From Asterochloris sp. CNOR1 (lineage: Eukaryota; Chlorophyta; Trebouxiophyceae; Trebouxiales; Trebouxiaceae): a DNA stretch of 64,000 nt. The notes under the pieces are model-generated. The model worked only from the letters and a program-made list of their open reading frames with translations. It was not told the DNA's origin and did not search any database. This document shows, in pieces, positions 51,951 through 63,405 of the stretch (position 1 is its first letter; every line of letters begins with the position of its first letter). The position numbers and the translations under genes are program-made. The stretch spans positions 3,224,001 through 3,288,000 of the forward strand of contig OZ017752.1 of assembly GCA_963969365.1 (NCBI GenBank), read 5' to 3'.

Positions 51951-52874
51951 CTACATCTTCCTCTTCTTCTCATCAGTCCCCTCTGATGTGGCCTGGGCCT
52001 GACCTTGGGCATTGGGGTCTGCATCAATGAGACGGAAGCAGCATTGCTGATCTGTGTGATGTGCTCATGACAATTTCAGCGCAATAATGTTGCACAACAG
52101 CAGAAGTGACCTCAGCTGAGGGGTTCCCCAAGCAACTTCCCCATGCAACTGTGCACGTCAGCACACTCACAGAGATCAGATGCTGTCTGGCCCTTCCACT
52201 GCTCCTTGGCCTGTCCCACCAGGTTGTCGTAACGCTGGCCATGCTTCCCTGATGATTCCCTACAGCAGGTAAGGCACAGCAGGTCGCCACACGCAAGTCT
52301 CGCTGATGGCAAATCTTTCACCTGCATGCTAGCAGCAGTGAGGGCCTGTTCATGCAAGAATTACAAGTCAGCATATGCATGTTTTTGAGTGTGGCGGGAG
52401 GTCCTTCAACTCGATGCCCAGGTGGTGAGAATTCCCTCAACTTAATGCCCCGATGGCAGCTTCAGGTGTGTCACCTGCTCTCCATGGCCCCTGCAGGCTC
52501 CTGACTCTCCCCAGAGTGCGGTCCAGCGCTGGGCTTCTCCATACCCAACGCCTCTTTGGCCTTTCGAGTCACAGTGTGGGCAGCTGCTTTCACCCCGTCC
52601 GTTGCCCAGCCTGCTGTGTTCTGTGCCTTGGATGCAGTGGACGCATCTTGGCTCTCCGGCTGCAGCAAGAGCATTGCAGTGAGTCTGGCATCAGCTGCTA
52701 TCAGCATTGCAGCAAGCGAATCCAAATCAAGTAGTGGAACCTCACCTTGTCCTCTGATGAGCCGATGGCAAAGGCCCTGTCATCAGATGGGCGCCCGCCC
52801 ACCAACCAGAGAGACCTAGGAAGCTGGAGCAACCGGCTTGTGAGTCTCTGCTGGCCCAACTGCCTCAGTGCCAT
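51951..52874 (-). CDS. Small LEA-like protein with a probable mitochondrial presequence
   Basis: Four exons, 52874-52746, 52659-52475, 52259-52171 and 52018-51951, join in frame to 471 nt, 156 residues. The N-terminus MALRQLGQQRLTSRLLQLPR is Arg-rich, lacks acids and can form an amphipathic helix, as in mitochondrial presequences. The remainder is hydrophilic: TAGWATDGVKAAAHTVTRKA resembles the 11-residue helical repeats of group 3 LEA proteins, RYDNLVGQAKEQWKGQTASD resembles CsbD/LEA-like segments, and the end is Lys-rich (DEKKRKM). A role in desiccation or stress protection of mitochondria would fit, but this is an inference from composition. It is divergent from FMT (221 bases) and convergent with PEX14 (104 bases). 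Confidence 0.75.
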
Positions 52875-53095
52875 GGCTACGGTCTGTGTTGGTTACTTGA
52901 ATTGACAGAGATGTTTTCAGCAGAGCCTGCGGCTAGACCTTGTCTTATCACGCATTACCCACACCTGTGCCCACAGCTTCGGGCCTAGGCACATAAATCG
53001 AAACAACTTTGCTCTGACTAAACAGCCTGCATTGGCCTCTGACAAAGTGGCAAAGACTTTCTATCAGTCAACGCAGTGCAGTCTTACTGCTGACA
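52875..53095. promoter_or_regulatory. Divergent spacer, LEA-like / FMT
   Basis: These 221 bases separate the start codons of two genes whose products both appear to be organelle-targeted. No promoter motif is recognised; the assignment rests on geometry. Confidence 0.4.
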
Positions 53096-56000
53096 GTGAA
53101 TCACAGCTCAGTGGTGAAGCAGATCATGGCCATAGTCTCACCCAGGCTGGCTGAGCAGCTGGGCAGCAGACTGCTGCAGGCTCCCTTCACCTGCTCATCT
53201 TTGCACCATCAGCATGCACTGCGCCGCGTCAGGACTTTGGTGACGGCAGCACTTGCAGAGGCCAGCAGGCAGCCACACAAGCTTGTCTTCCTGGGCACTC
53301 CTGAGGTGAGAGAGGCAGTGCCAGACACTTTGCACTGTTTGCTTGGCCCCCATTGCAGTTGAGCAGTGGTCAGACGAGTGTTCTGACGGGCAGCGTGCCA
53401 TGTGCAGGTGGCAGCCACCACGCTGAACACACTAATCAAAGCATCCCAGCAGCCAGATGCATCCTTCCAGGTGGATGTTTGTCGATGGCCCCCGTAGTGG
53501 TCACATGCGGCACCAGTGCAGGGCAGCTGTATCTGTAGTGTTGTCTCCTGCTGGCATGTAGCCTGCTGGGAGTCCTGATTGTGGGTGAGTTGTGCAGAGC
53601 ATACCTAACAGCGCCCAAGTGAGAGCGTCACTTCCAGCAGATGCAAGCCTAACAAGACACAGCACGACCTTGCTCCTGGCTGCTGCGCAGGTCGCTGGAG
53701 TGGTCACCCAACCAGGCAGGCCAAAGGGGCGGGGTAGTCGCAGCAAGCCGCAGCCCTCACCTGTGGAGGAAGCGGCTCGGGCAGCTGGGCTGCCGGAGGA
53801 CGTGATTTTCTCCCCAGTAAAAGCTCGCGATGTGAGTCGGGGTCTGTGCCTGTGAGGGCTGCATTGACAGAGGTCGCTGCAGCAGTGCCGCGTGGGCATG
53901 GTATTGCCTGCTGTCAATTGCAACATGCTAGTGATGCAGCCGCCAAACTGCGACCTCATGCGCTGTGCCTTACACAGTGCCCATTGCACATATCAAGTGT
54001 TGCTGACAGCTGTGGTGTGATCAGTAGAAGGGTTTGCGCAGGTACAGGTGCCATGCTGCACTGCAGTGCTCTTGTCCTGCCCTCTGACATGATCCAGCTG
54101 CCACGTCCCTGCCTGCATCTCTGCATGACAACAGACTCTTTTACAGCATACAGTTGTGGTGCAGCTCTGCAGCCACCACCACCAGTGAAGTGCAAACAGC
54201 CACCATCTGGCTGCACCTGTTATGCTCTGCCCTCAACTGCAGATTGAAGCTTGCAAATGCTCTGTGCGCGCTGTGAACTGGCATGCTGAATATGTCAGCT
54301 TCCTCATGAGCAGTAGGTTGCCCTGCAGTTTCGGTGTATGCAGGGGCACGCTGAAGTGGCGTACCCCACACAAGCAAGCACCTGACAAAGCAGCCTGACT
54401 GGATACATCAGCTCCCTCATGAAAAGCAATGCTGCCCTGCAGCTGGCCTTCCTTGCGTGCATGCATGGGCATGCCCGATTGTTGCGGCCCCTCCAAAAGA
54501 GCTGCTTGCCAGATCAGACTCACGTGGCCCTGTAGCCGCCGTCTTGGGTGTGCTTGCATGGGCCAACGACTTAGCCATCTCTGTGGCGCGTGACATCTTG
54601 CCCTGAAGCCAGACCCCTTGGTACGCCTGTTGAAATCTCTCCCTTGCGTGCAGGTCACCTCCCTCAAAGTCTGATACCTTGTGCCCTCACGGCTCACAGC
54701 AACGCTGCAGACGCTGCTCCCGTAGCTCCTCTGAGTTTCCTCATTGGCATTTCTTGAGACTGATGCAGCACGTGCGACACCCTGCATTGCAACCAGCCTT
54801 CCTGGAGCGCCTGCAATCGCTGGCGCCCAAGCTGTGCGTGACGGCTGCCCACTGCAACTCCAATTCCAGGCCTTAATGTGGCACCCCTGTTAGGAGCAAC
54901 ACTCTGCCCTGCAGCCAGCCTTCCTGGAGCGCCTGCGAGTGTTGGCGCCCGACCTGTGCGTGACAGCTGCCTACGGCAATATCCTGCCTCAGGCCTTCCT
55001 GGACATCCCGCGCTGGGGCACCCTCAACATCCACCCCAGCCTGCTCCCCAAGTACCGCGGGGCAGCTCCAGTGCAGCGCCAGCTCCAGGTGGGGCTGCAA
55101 CTGTGGATGTTGATGCTATAGTGTTCTGTGTTCTGGATTTTGCTCGCAGCTGCTGGGCCAAGGGCCTGCAGCACCGTCGCGGGAGTGACTCGGATGCCCC
55201 TGTCTGCCACTGCTGCCTGCACAGTGGCAGCCCTGCTATGGATGCAGGCAGTAGGGCATGATGTGCTGACCTACAGTCTATCTGTTCTGCACCTGCTGCC
55301 AGCCTGGACGCCTCTTGGTGCTCTGTGCTACTGTCCTGTGGACACTCATTGCACAAGTGCGTGTGTACACTATGCAACACAAGCCCCTCAGCATGTGCTG
55401 AGTTGGAGTAAGCAGCCTCATGCAGTTAGGGTCTGTGAAGGTCCTATACACACTCACAGTGCTGGCATATGCCCACAAGTTGCTGAGCTGCACCCATCAG
55501 GGCCACTCAAATGCACCCTGGACGTCACCCACACAGACAGTGCTGGAGGCCCCTTTGCCTGCATCAGTCCTGCCTGGTGGAGGTTGCAGCATGCCTATGC
55601 CTCACACCTGCATGCATCACCCCTACATGCACCATCCCTGCCTTGAGCTGCACCCTTTCTGCCTGCAGGATGGAGTGACGCCAGTTGGCGTGAGCCTGGC
55701 TTTCACAGTCAGGGCCATGGACGCTGGCCCAGTCCTGGACACAGAGTTGGTGCGCCCTGCGGACAATTGGCAAGCCCCTCAGATGCTGGACCACCTCTTT
55801 TCATGTGGCACACAGTGAGCGTTGCTGTTTTGCTGTAAGACCCGCACTGCATACTGAGCTGGTCAGTCCAGCTATGAGGCAGGCAAACCGCCAAAGTGGG
55901 TGCATTCACATCGCTGCCTGCGGCAGCAGCATCATTGCTTCACTACTTGCATTGTAGCCCGCGGACACAGACTTTCATGAGTATTTGGCACTGCTTCGAG

Positions 56001-56640
56001 GTGCTCTCAGAGCTCGCGGTGTGCTTGCCAGGCATCACTGCAGCCATGAAAGTCCTGTCTGCTTCTACAGGCTGCTCCTGAAGAACCTGGACCTTGTTTG
56101 GTCTGGGAAGGCATGGGCCGTCGCCAAGCCGCAAGACGAGGCTGCAGCCACCCATGCAGCCAAGCTTACAAGAGCTGATAGCCTGTTAGATTGGAACAAG
56201 CCAGCCCAGGCTCTACACAACCAGGTGACGCTTGATGGCGGAAGTTTACCCTTCCTTGCCCGCATTGTTCAGCTGCCAGGCCTGTCTTGTCTGTTCACAA
56301 TATCTTGAAAAGAACAGATTGACATTGGCGCTGCCTGCAGGTGCGCGCCTTCCAGGCATGGCCCAGCACAGAGCAGACCTTTTGCATAGTTGATGGGAAC
56401 AGCCAGCAGGAGTATGTCAAGGTTCAAATTCTCCAAGCACGTGTCGGCAGCTCAGAGCTCTGCATTGGGGAGGACCCTCTGGCAGTGACACCCACCAGAA
56501 CAGGGGGCTTGCTTGTGCAGTGCAATGACAACAGCACTCTTGAACTGTTGCGCCTGCGTCCTGAGGGCAAAAAGGCTATGGACGCTGCAGCTTGGGTGAA
56601 TGGGCTCAGAGACCGTAAAGTTAAGAGGTTGGCTGCCTGA
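53096..56640 (+). CDS. FMT: Methionyl-tRNA formyltransferase, organellar
   Basis: Transfers a formyl group from 10-formyl-tetrahydrofolate to initiator Met-tRNA for bacterial-type translation in mitochondria or chloroplast. Seven exons, 53096-53305, 53408-53470, 53691-53831, 54915-55088, 55669-55814, 56071-56224 and 56341-56640, join in frame to 1188 nt, 395 residues. The first 60 or so residues ([20 protein letters not shown], second ATG at 53126) are a plausible transit peptide. The catalytic domain begins [45 protein letters not shown] (active-site Asn and His) and [10 protein letters not shown] (active-site Asp) are all present. The C-terminal tRNA-binding domain contains [14 protein letters not shown] and ends RKVKRLAA. 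The two possible start codons cannot be separated here. Confidence 0.95.
54785..54981 (+). repeat. Ghost exon upstream of the catalytic FMT exon
   Basis: The exon starting at 54915 (ccagccttcctggagcgcct after ctgcag) has an upstream copy at about 54793-54857 (ccagccttcctggagcgcct after attgcaa). About 65 bases match closely (then tggcgcccaagctgtgcgtg in the copy against tggcgcccgacctgtgcgtg). The copy's acceptor position reads gcaa instead of gcag, so it cannot be spliced like the real exon. Confidence 0.9.
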
Positions 56641-56705
56641 TGCATGCCTTGTACCAGCAGCAGCTGCACACTGCAGACAAAATGCTGGTCAGGCAGGCTT
56701 TCAGA

Positions 56706-58018
56706 TCAATCGCTGTGTCTGTCCTCTTCGCTAATGTCAAGGTCGTTCACCAAGGTCTCCTCGTCAGCTGCTGCATCTGGGCCATGCACTGCCAGGCCAT
56801 CCTCCCTGAATCTGATCAGCTGCCTGGCAATGTATAAGATCATGATGCACAACAATGCAAAGATCACCTGCAGTGTGGGATGGGGGATCAAGGAAGCCTG
56901 TTGCTGTGCACAGCCTCAAGCTGCAGAGGCAGCCTCACTAGATGCTCAAGCTTCAATCTTGAGGCATCGTCCTCCAAACGCCTCATTGTCTCTGCTGGGC
57001 GGGCAGGGCTTGAACTTGCACCAAGAGCATGTTTGCAGGTATGACTTCCACCTCAAGTCTTCTCTGTAATCATGCACAGAGCCTAGGTCAACTTCACTTT
57101 TGTCCATAGCACAGTGTCGACGAGCTTGGCAGCATAGCATGGCTTGCCCTTCCGGCATGATCCCACCCAAGCCTCATGTGCTGCATGCTCGTGTGCTAGA
57201 TTGCCCTCTGCACTAAATGATGATGCTCACTGCAGATTAAGCTTGTCCCGAAGCTGGGACTCATTCCCCTCTTTTGGCCCTCTGCTCTGAGACTAGACAC
57301 ATTTGTGCTGCTATCCCTTGCACTGCACTGACACCCTACGCAGGTAAGCCTCAAGCTGAGACATTGCCTGTCCTCTACACTGTCCTCAACACTTGGCAGG
57401 GTCTGCGCATCGCCAGCATTGCCAATGCACCTGCCTGCTATTTACATCCGATGAACAGCGCCAAGTGCTGCCACATGTGCCTGCAGGCTCAGATGGCACA
57501 GAGCCATCGGAAACACTCGGCACAGTCCTGTATCCACACTAGCTGAGGTGAGGATGACTTGCGCCTGGGATGATGTGCAATGCCTGAACGCTGAGCAGTA
57601 GCTGACCACACCCATAGCCTGTGTTGAGGATGCCAGGGTGCATGTCAGCAAACGGCACAAATGTCAGCGCCCTGAGAGGGGCCACACGGAGACCTGAAGG
57701 CACACCTGGCGGCAATGCGCCTGCAGCTGCAGCAGCTGAAACATTCAGGGACAGCGGGGTGTAGCAATTCACCTTGAAGGCATTGTGCTAGCTCTCCAGC
57801 TGCTATGCAGAGTCGTGCATCAAGTCCCGGCAGCTTCAACGCCTTGCAGGCTCCATGGCGCTGCATTGAAAATGTCTGAATTGTCCAAGACCCTAATCTG
57901 CTGAGCTGTTGGGCTACCTTGCCATGCAATCTCATATCAAATGATGCTGGCCAAGTGATGCAACTGTCAGTCAACAATTTAGAAGGGATGCCTGCAAAGC
58001 GCATACCGCAGCCGGCAT
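56706..58018 (-). CDS. Unknown small protein with one C-terminal membrane segment (tentative model)
   Basis: The clear part is the last exon (56867-56706): VIFALLCIMILYIARQLIRF, a membrane helix, then an acidic tail ending DISEEDRHSD. Upstream on the same strand are coding-like pieces with plausible GT-AG borders: a possible start MPAA (ATG 58018), RHGACKALKLPGLDARLCIA (about 57775-57870), GALPPGVPSGLRVAPLRALT and FVPFADMHPGILNTGYG (about 57595-57720), and perhaps MDKSEVDLGSVHDYREDL (about 57055-57110). I do not recognise the family and the phases between the later pieces are not all resolved, so these may belong to one gene or two. The stop is only 65 bases from the FMT stop (convergent). 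Confidence 0.4.
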
Positions 58019-58141
58019 GAGAGCTACAGGCTACATGTGATGGGTCAGCCCGCAGCCATCAAAGCCTGCTCTGTGGTCTCTGATGCCAGCGTTGCACGAT
58101 GAGCAGTTGCAGGGGATGAGCACTGCTGGCTTCTACTTGAG

Positions 58142-58609
58142 CTACCGTTTCCTCTTGCCAGCCGCCTGGGACTTCTTCTTGTTCTTCTGCTTTGGTAGCA
58201 CGTGAGCCAGGTCGTCCTCAACCATGTCCTCTGGCTCCTCCATCAGGTCCACTACACAGTGGAAAGACAGGCTGAGCATCCTGCTGCAAGTAATTGACCA
58301 GTCCCACCAGACGACTATGCTCAGAGGTCTGATTGGTCTCACAGCTGCTCACCATCCTCTTTGCTCTGATCAGGCTGCTGCATTTGAGCGGTGAGACGTT
58401 GTGTTGCCTGCTGTTTAAGCTGCATCACAGCTTCAGAGAGCTTTTCTGCATGAACAGGGCACCAAGTCAAGCCAGAAGACAGAGTGTGCAAATTTATCAG
58501 GCACCACAGACACCCTGCCTGTTGCTGGAATGCCGAACTGCTGGACCTGCTTTCCATCAACAGTGATGTGGCCTGTAATGGCACTGGGCCCAGATGACTG
58601 CTCAACCAT
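58142..58609 (-). CDS. Small charged protein with Lys/Arg-rich C-terminus, function unknown
   Basis: Proposed start ATG 58609 (MVEQSSGPSAITGHITVDGK), then an exon with EKLSEAVMQLKQQATQRLTA (about 58360-58457), then DLMEEPEDMVEDDLAHVLP and a basic tail KQKNKKKSQAAGKRKR before the stop at 58142. The protein is about 100 residues: a short beta-rich start, a helix, an acidic patch and a nuclear-localisation-like tail. The first junction needs a GC donor (ACAG/GCAGGG) to stay in phase, which lowers confidence. The outline (beta strand, helix, acidic tail) recalls small KEOPS subunits such as Gon7, but I have no motif that proves this. Confidence 0.45.
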
Positions 58610-59840
58610 GGTTCATTCTGGTTGTTCAGTCTTGGTCAGACAAACCTTTATTAGGTCATTGCCAAAACAAAATATTCAGAGACGTTACCAGGAGAGAGCG
58701 ATGAGCTTTGGAGAGTGCTACGCTGTGTTCGACACAGGTGACCATCGACCTAAGCACGCCTAGCCTGCTTTGATGCTTGATCTGTCGGAGGGTGTCGGAG
58801 CAAGCCAAGAGGGCCCTGTTGATGCCCTCAAGAAGACTTCGAGCACCTGCATGCCATCAACAGGCACAGCGCAAAAGGGGCCAGTCTGGCAGGGCCTATG
58901 CTGACGAGGCATGAAACAATTCCTTGTACTGCAGATGTGGCCAAGCCACCAACTGGCCTCGAGCATCTGTTTCATGAGAAGGTCCACCTCAGAGGCCATG
59001 ACCCAGTGAGCAGGAGCCATCTGCGTGAAAAAGTGTACAAACCTGCAAAAAGATCTCCCAGATCCACACTTCTGGGCAAAATGGCCACGGACAGCATTGC
59101 TTGAAAGCTGCTCTCTATTCTAGCTGCTGCTTCTACCCTCATGAACGCTGCCAAATAACAGATCAGTTCATGTCCCTTGACCTGCATGTGGCTGAGGTCT
59201 ACCAGCTAGCACAGACTCTGTAGTGCATACTTGCTGCTGTTAGCAACCAGTCAGTGATGCATTGCCTGCAGCTGGAGCGTCGCAGGAGCGTGGATGATGC
59301 ATTTGGACGCCACCAGGCACGCAAGGGAAAGAGGGTGGATCTGGATGCAGGGTGAGCAGCACCTTGTTGTGCATCTGGCAGACAGGGTGACGGTGCATTG
59401 ATCTCAACCATTGTCACATTCTGCTGGGCCCTCAGACATTGGCAAAGCCCAGTGGCGTTGACACCAGGCCAATAGCCTGTGGAGTGGTTCAACCTGGGAA
59501 GCATGCCGTGGGTGCTGTGCCTGGAGCTGGGCAACGCTGAGCTAAGCTAGCAGTGGGCCCTGCAGCTCTTTGAGTCGCTTCAAGGTCATGTTGACTGGGT
59601 AGACCTGCAGTTGAGTGTCGAGAACTGCTGCCACCGCAATGCCTGCAGCAAGGCAACAGACTGAACGTTAAAACACATGCAGGCTGGCATGTGCTTTCCC
59701 CTGCTGTGATGATCTGCCTCATAGTCAGTGAAGCCCCTCTCATGCGAGCTGCAGTGGCTGGGTGCAGCGTACTGTCATCTCCTGCTGTGGCTACGGCAAC
59801 GCACTGGCCGCCATTGAGGGTCCTCCCATGTTGCCTGCAG
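58610..59840. other. Region without a confident gene; possible unplaced exons
   Basis: No complete gene could be supported. On the plus strand 59269-59353 is an exon-like block (LERRRSVDDAFGRHQARKGK) bounded by ctgcag and a GTGAGC donor. On the minus strand 58970-59000 could be a first exon (MASEVDLLMKQMLEA). The missing 5' exon of the amidotransferase gene that follows should also be here. None is firm enough to call a gene. Confidence 0.3.
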
Positions 59841-62800
59841 CGGTATGGTCTATGACCACTCCCCCTTCTGCCACTACGCCGAGGACGGAGGTGTGAGTGC
59901 TATGCTGTCAGGCGAGGTCTCCCACTGGCCCGGCATCGATGCAGTTTCCAGCCAGCACGACGGTGAGCCCTCCATGCGTTGTCTGAAGGATTGCAGCAAG
60001 GACAGGCAGGCAAGATAGGGGCCCAGGGGCCGTCCCATGAGATGACATGGCTGCCTTGCCCGTCATGGGTGATTGTGACGCCGAGCATTGAAAACAGCAA
60101 CTGTACACGCAGCAGCAGCCAGGCGCTGACATAAGCACACTTTGAATTACTGAACGCTGTGCAACAGGTCCTGGTACCTGCCAACACATACAGTGGCCAG
60201 CGAAAAGAGGCACTGCAAGCCAGGCTCATGGCCTGGCTCCAGTGATGACTCATCTCCTGCTGCGGCAAACGCTTAGCTGATAAAGTGCTGATGCATGCCT
60301 GGTGCTGCAGCGGGGATGCAGGCAACCGAGTGCTCAGCGAGGCTCAATGTCTGCCTCTGCATGAGCCTTGGCTGCCTGCTGGTGCATGGCGGGCCATGTA
60401 GCAAACAGCACAGCTCATCAAGGCTGGCTGTAGCCTTGGACTCAGTGTCTGCAGAAGCGCCTGTAGTCTGCCACAGACATTCGCTCCCTGCCTGGGCATC
60501 AGGAGCACAGCATTGCCTGCTGGCAGCAACAGACTCTCGCCCAGTCAGCTTTGCGGGCATGCCTTAGACTCTGATGCCTGCCACCGACCCTTGCTCTGCC
60601 TCCCTGCTGCTGCAGCATGGGTGCAGGGCAATGCGTCATACAGCAATCTCGCTGTCTGCCACCCACTCTACTGCCTGCCAGAGGTTCTCACTTTGCCCGT
60701 TACCTGCTGCAGCATGGGTGCGGGGCGACAACGCGCATAGCGAGGCTCACTGGCTGCTGGAGTTCTACTCAGCATTTGCAGGAGCTCCCACGGGGCAGGA
60801 CAGGACGGAGTCGTGCCTGACCGCACTGGGCAGGATCCAGGGCCACTTTGGTGCGCTGAGCAAGTTGCCGTCTAGCTGTGCATGCAGACAACAGTTGCTG
60901 CAGGGTAGCTGTATCGATCCATCAAGGCCAGGTTAGGCCGGTGCTCTCCAAAAGGGGCATGACCACCAGCATCAGATCTATGAGTGAAGCAGGGGCCTTA
61001 CTCTGGGTGCATTCAGACCTGATCTCCTATGATGGCGTCACCGCAGGGGCCTCAGATGCTGGGCCGCATTGGCTGCGCACTCCTGTGGCTGCTGCCTGCT
61101 GCACCTGCGACAGAGCTGCTGGCAGTGCGCGCGCATGCTGCATGCTGCTGGCTGCTGCATAGATGGTGCCTCTGCTTTGCAGACTGCTGGACTCCAGGTC
61201 CGCATGCTTTGTCACATGGCATGTCTGAGAGGCACTGGGCCTTCTTGTGCTGCAGCCTTTGTGATCTATGATGGCCTGCGTCGAAGGGTGATGGCAGCCA
61301 GGGATGCCGAGGGCAGGCAGGTGAGCTGCTGCAGCAGCCTGCCTCAAGCGCAGCGTGACCTGGCAGCTCATGCCGCAGGCTGCAATCATCAGCTCATGTG
61401 CTGGGTCACTGCCTTTCATGATTGATATCCTGCATCCCTCTGCGCAACTTTTGTATGGTCTCCCGACCTGAAGTGCTGCTTGCCCAGACTTCTGACATGA
61501 TTGATCTTGCTGGCAAGCACACAAAAGCTGTGTCTGCCTGTGCGGCTGCCTGTCTGCCGACAGCTAATGCTGCCCAGGAGGCTCAGTGCTGGCATGCACT
61601 CACACAGCGTCCTCCTGTGCAGCCGCTCTTCTGGGGCGCCACTGACGATGGGAGGTTCATGTTTGGCACGACCCATGAAGACCTGGGCGACTGCAACCCC
61701 ACCGCCACAGCTTTTCCCGCAGGTTAGCCCTTTGTAGGCTGTGTGACCAGTCGGTGGTTTGTGAGATGAACCTCAAGCCCCCTGCAGGTGGCTCTTAACT
61801 GTTGCATGACACATCACCACACATGGGGCCATTTACGGCGAGCAAAAATGGTCGATGGCTGCTGCACAACACTCTGCCCTGCCTCTCAGGGGCCTGCTGT
61901 TCTGGGACTTGTGTGCTTTGCGCCAGTAATTTCCCCAGACCAGAAGGTCTAGACAACAGCTCAGGGCCTGTCAGCCATACCAGTTGCTCCTGTCGGACTT
62001 GTGTTCAGGCTGTGCCAGTGTGTGCCAGTCCTGCTTTGCCTGACAATGTTTGCGGCACAACCCTCAGCTTGCAGGCCTGTTGGCTCTAGGCACCCACAAA
62101 TGTCCCAAGCAGCATGCCGACCGCCCCGCACAAGTTGTCGCGTGCCCCTGCAGGTGCTTCGTGTATTCTGCTTGATGTCCAATGCAGCAGTAACACCAGG
62201 CAGCAGCTGTATCTGCTGTCAACTCTGGGAACCTGCAGGTGCAGCATGCCTGTACTCTGGGAGCGCGGATTGTCTTCTTGCCCCTGCAGGTGCGCTGTAC
62301 GCCAGTGAGAGGTCCCTGGCGGCCATCAACCCGGGCGACCTGGGCTTTGTCATCCCTGGGCAGGTACGAGGCCAGCTCTCTCAAGCACCCACGTGCTGAT
62401 TGCTGCAGCAGGGTGCAGGCTGCACCCTAGCAAATTTATTTGCGGTTTGCTCATACACCTGCTTGCTCGATGCCTGCGTAGACGCCACAGCCCCTGCTTG
62501 TGCTGTGGTCCTCTGTCATGTGATGTCCTTTGGCCCCGTCTGCCGCTGTCACACGTCCTCCCGCCTCTGGCCGGGCACTTCAGCTGTCTCTGTTCCTGGG
62601 TGCAGGCTTGGCCTGGCAGGGTCCTCAGCTTCCTGCCTGGGATGGATGAGCGCCATCCCTGGCGGCCTGTCAAGGTGAGACTCTTGCTCCTGCTGGGAGC
62701 CGTGCTTGAGGCATGCCGTGCATTTGCAGAGCCTCCCTCTCTGGGAATTGCTGCATGCTGGCTCTTGTCCGCTGCATGTTGTTGGCATTTGGCTGAACCT

Positions 62801-63405
62801 CTCTTTCAAGTGACAGGCGTGTTTGCTCTCAAAGCAATGCCTTTCCCCACTGAAATTTGTCCCTGGGTAGGCCTTGCTCCTCTTGGAAAGCTCAGGGCAC
62901 ACCCTGATGCTAACAAACGCCCTGGTTCTGGCAATGTGCTGGGCTGCCTGGGGACCCCTTTCTGCCATTGCACAGTGTCTCAAGCGCTGTTCCTGGCAGA
63001 ACTGCGACATTACGGGATGACTGCTTGGGCCTGCATGTATGTGCTGGGGAATGGCTGTCTTCACTTTTGTTATTCCCTCACCATGATGTTGCTGTGCGGT
63101 GAGGCATGCACCCTGAGCCACATCGCACTCGGTGCTGTCCTCCCAGCAACTGGGTTGCTCACGTCTAGTTTACGTGTTTGCAGCCAAAGTTGCACTTGAC
63201 TTGCAGCTCCTGCTGAACATTATAGATTGCATCTTGACACACGATCAAACACACGCAGGCTATCCCCAGGGTCACCAGCCGCGGTGTCATGAACGGGTGC
63301 GTATTTCGTGTGGCCTCAGAGGTCAGCATGGGCAACCTGGGCGAAGGAGTGGGCTCTGGCATTGGCTCTGCCATGCACCCCAGTGTGGTGGATGTCGCTG
63401 GCTGA
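59841..63405 (+). CDS. Class-II glutamine-amidotransferase-like protein (DUF3700/aluminium-induced type), 5' end not found
   Basis: Seven exons join in phase: 59841-59962, 60713-60850, 61256-61320, 61623-61722, 62290-62363, 62606-62674 and 63259-63405 (238 residues seen). The fold signature of Ntn-type GATase/asparagine-synthetase N-domains is clear: HFAFVIYDGLRRRVMAARD, then EGRQPLFWGATDDGRFMFGT and FPAGALYASERSLAAINPG. This layout matches the plant stress-induced DUF3700 proteins, which lack the synthetase domain. The first visible exon begins inside a codon (AG + C), so an upstream exon with the start exists but was not recognised; whether an N-terminal catalytic Cys is present is therefore unknown. 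The end is SVVDVAG. Role unknown; plant relatives respond to aluminium, auxin and dark stress. Confidence 0.8.
60604..60743 (+). repeat. Ghost copy of an amidotransferase exon start with acceptor
   Basis: The exon at 60713 begins catgggtgcggggcgacaac after acctgctgcag. About 99 bases upstream (60604-60645) lies ctgctgctgcag followed by catgggtgcagggcaatgcg, matching the acceptor and about the first 30 exon bases. The copy's acceptor looks functional but the frame diverges after about ten codons. Confidence 0.85.

Noticed and set aside
58142-58609. Firm assignment of the small charged gene to KEOPS Gon7
   Set aside because: The resemblance is only in outline (beta strand, helix, acidic tail) and the first splice junction is non-canonical; no diagnostic motif is visible.
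62393-63199. A 268-codon plus ORF
   Set aside because: It covers an amidotransferase exon (62606-62674) and intron sequence in one frame; the spliced model with conserved motifs and phases explains the region better.
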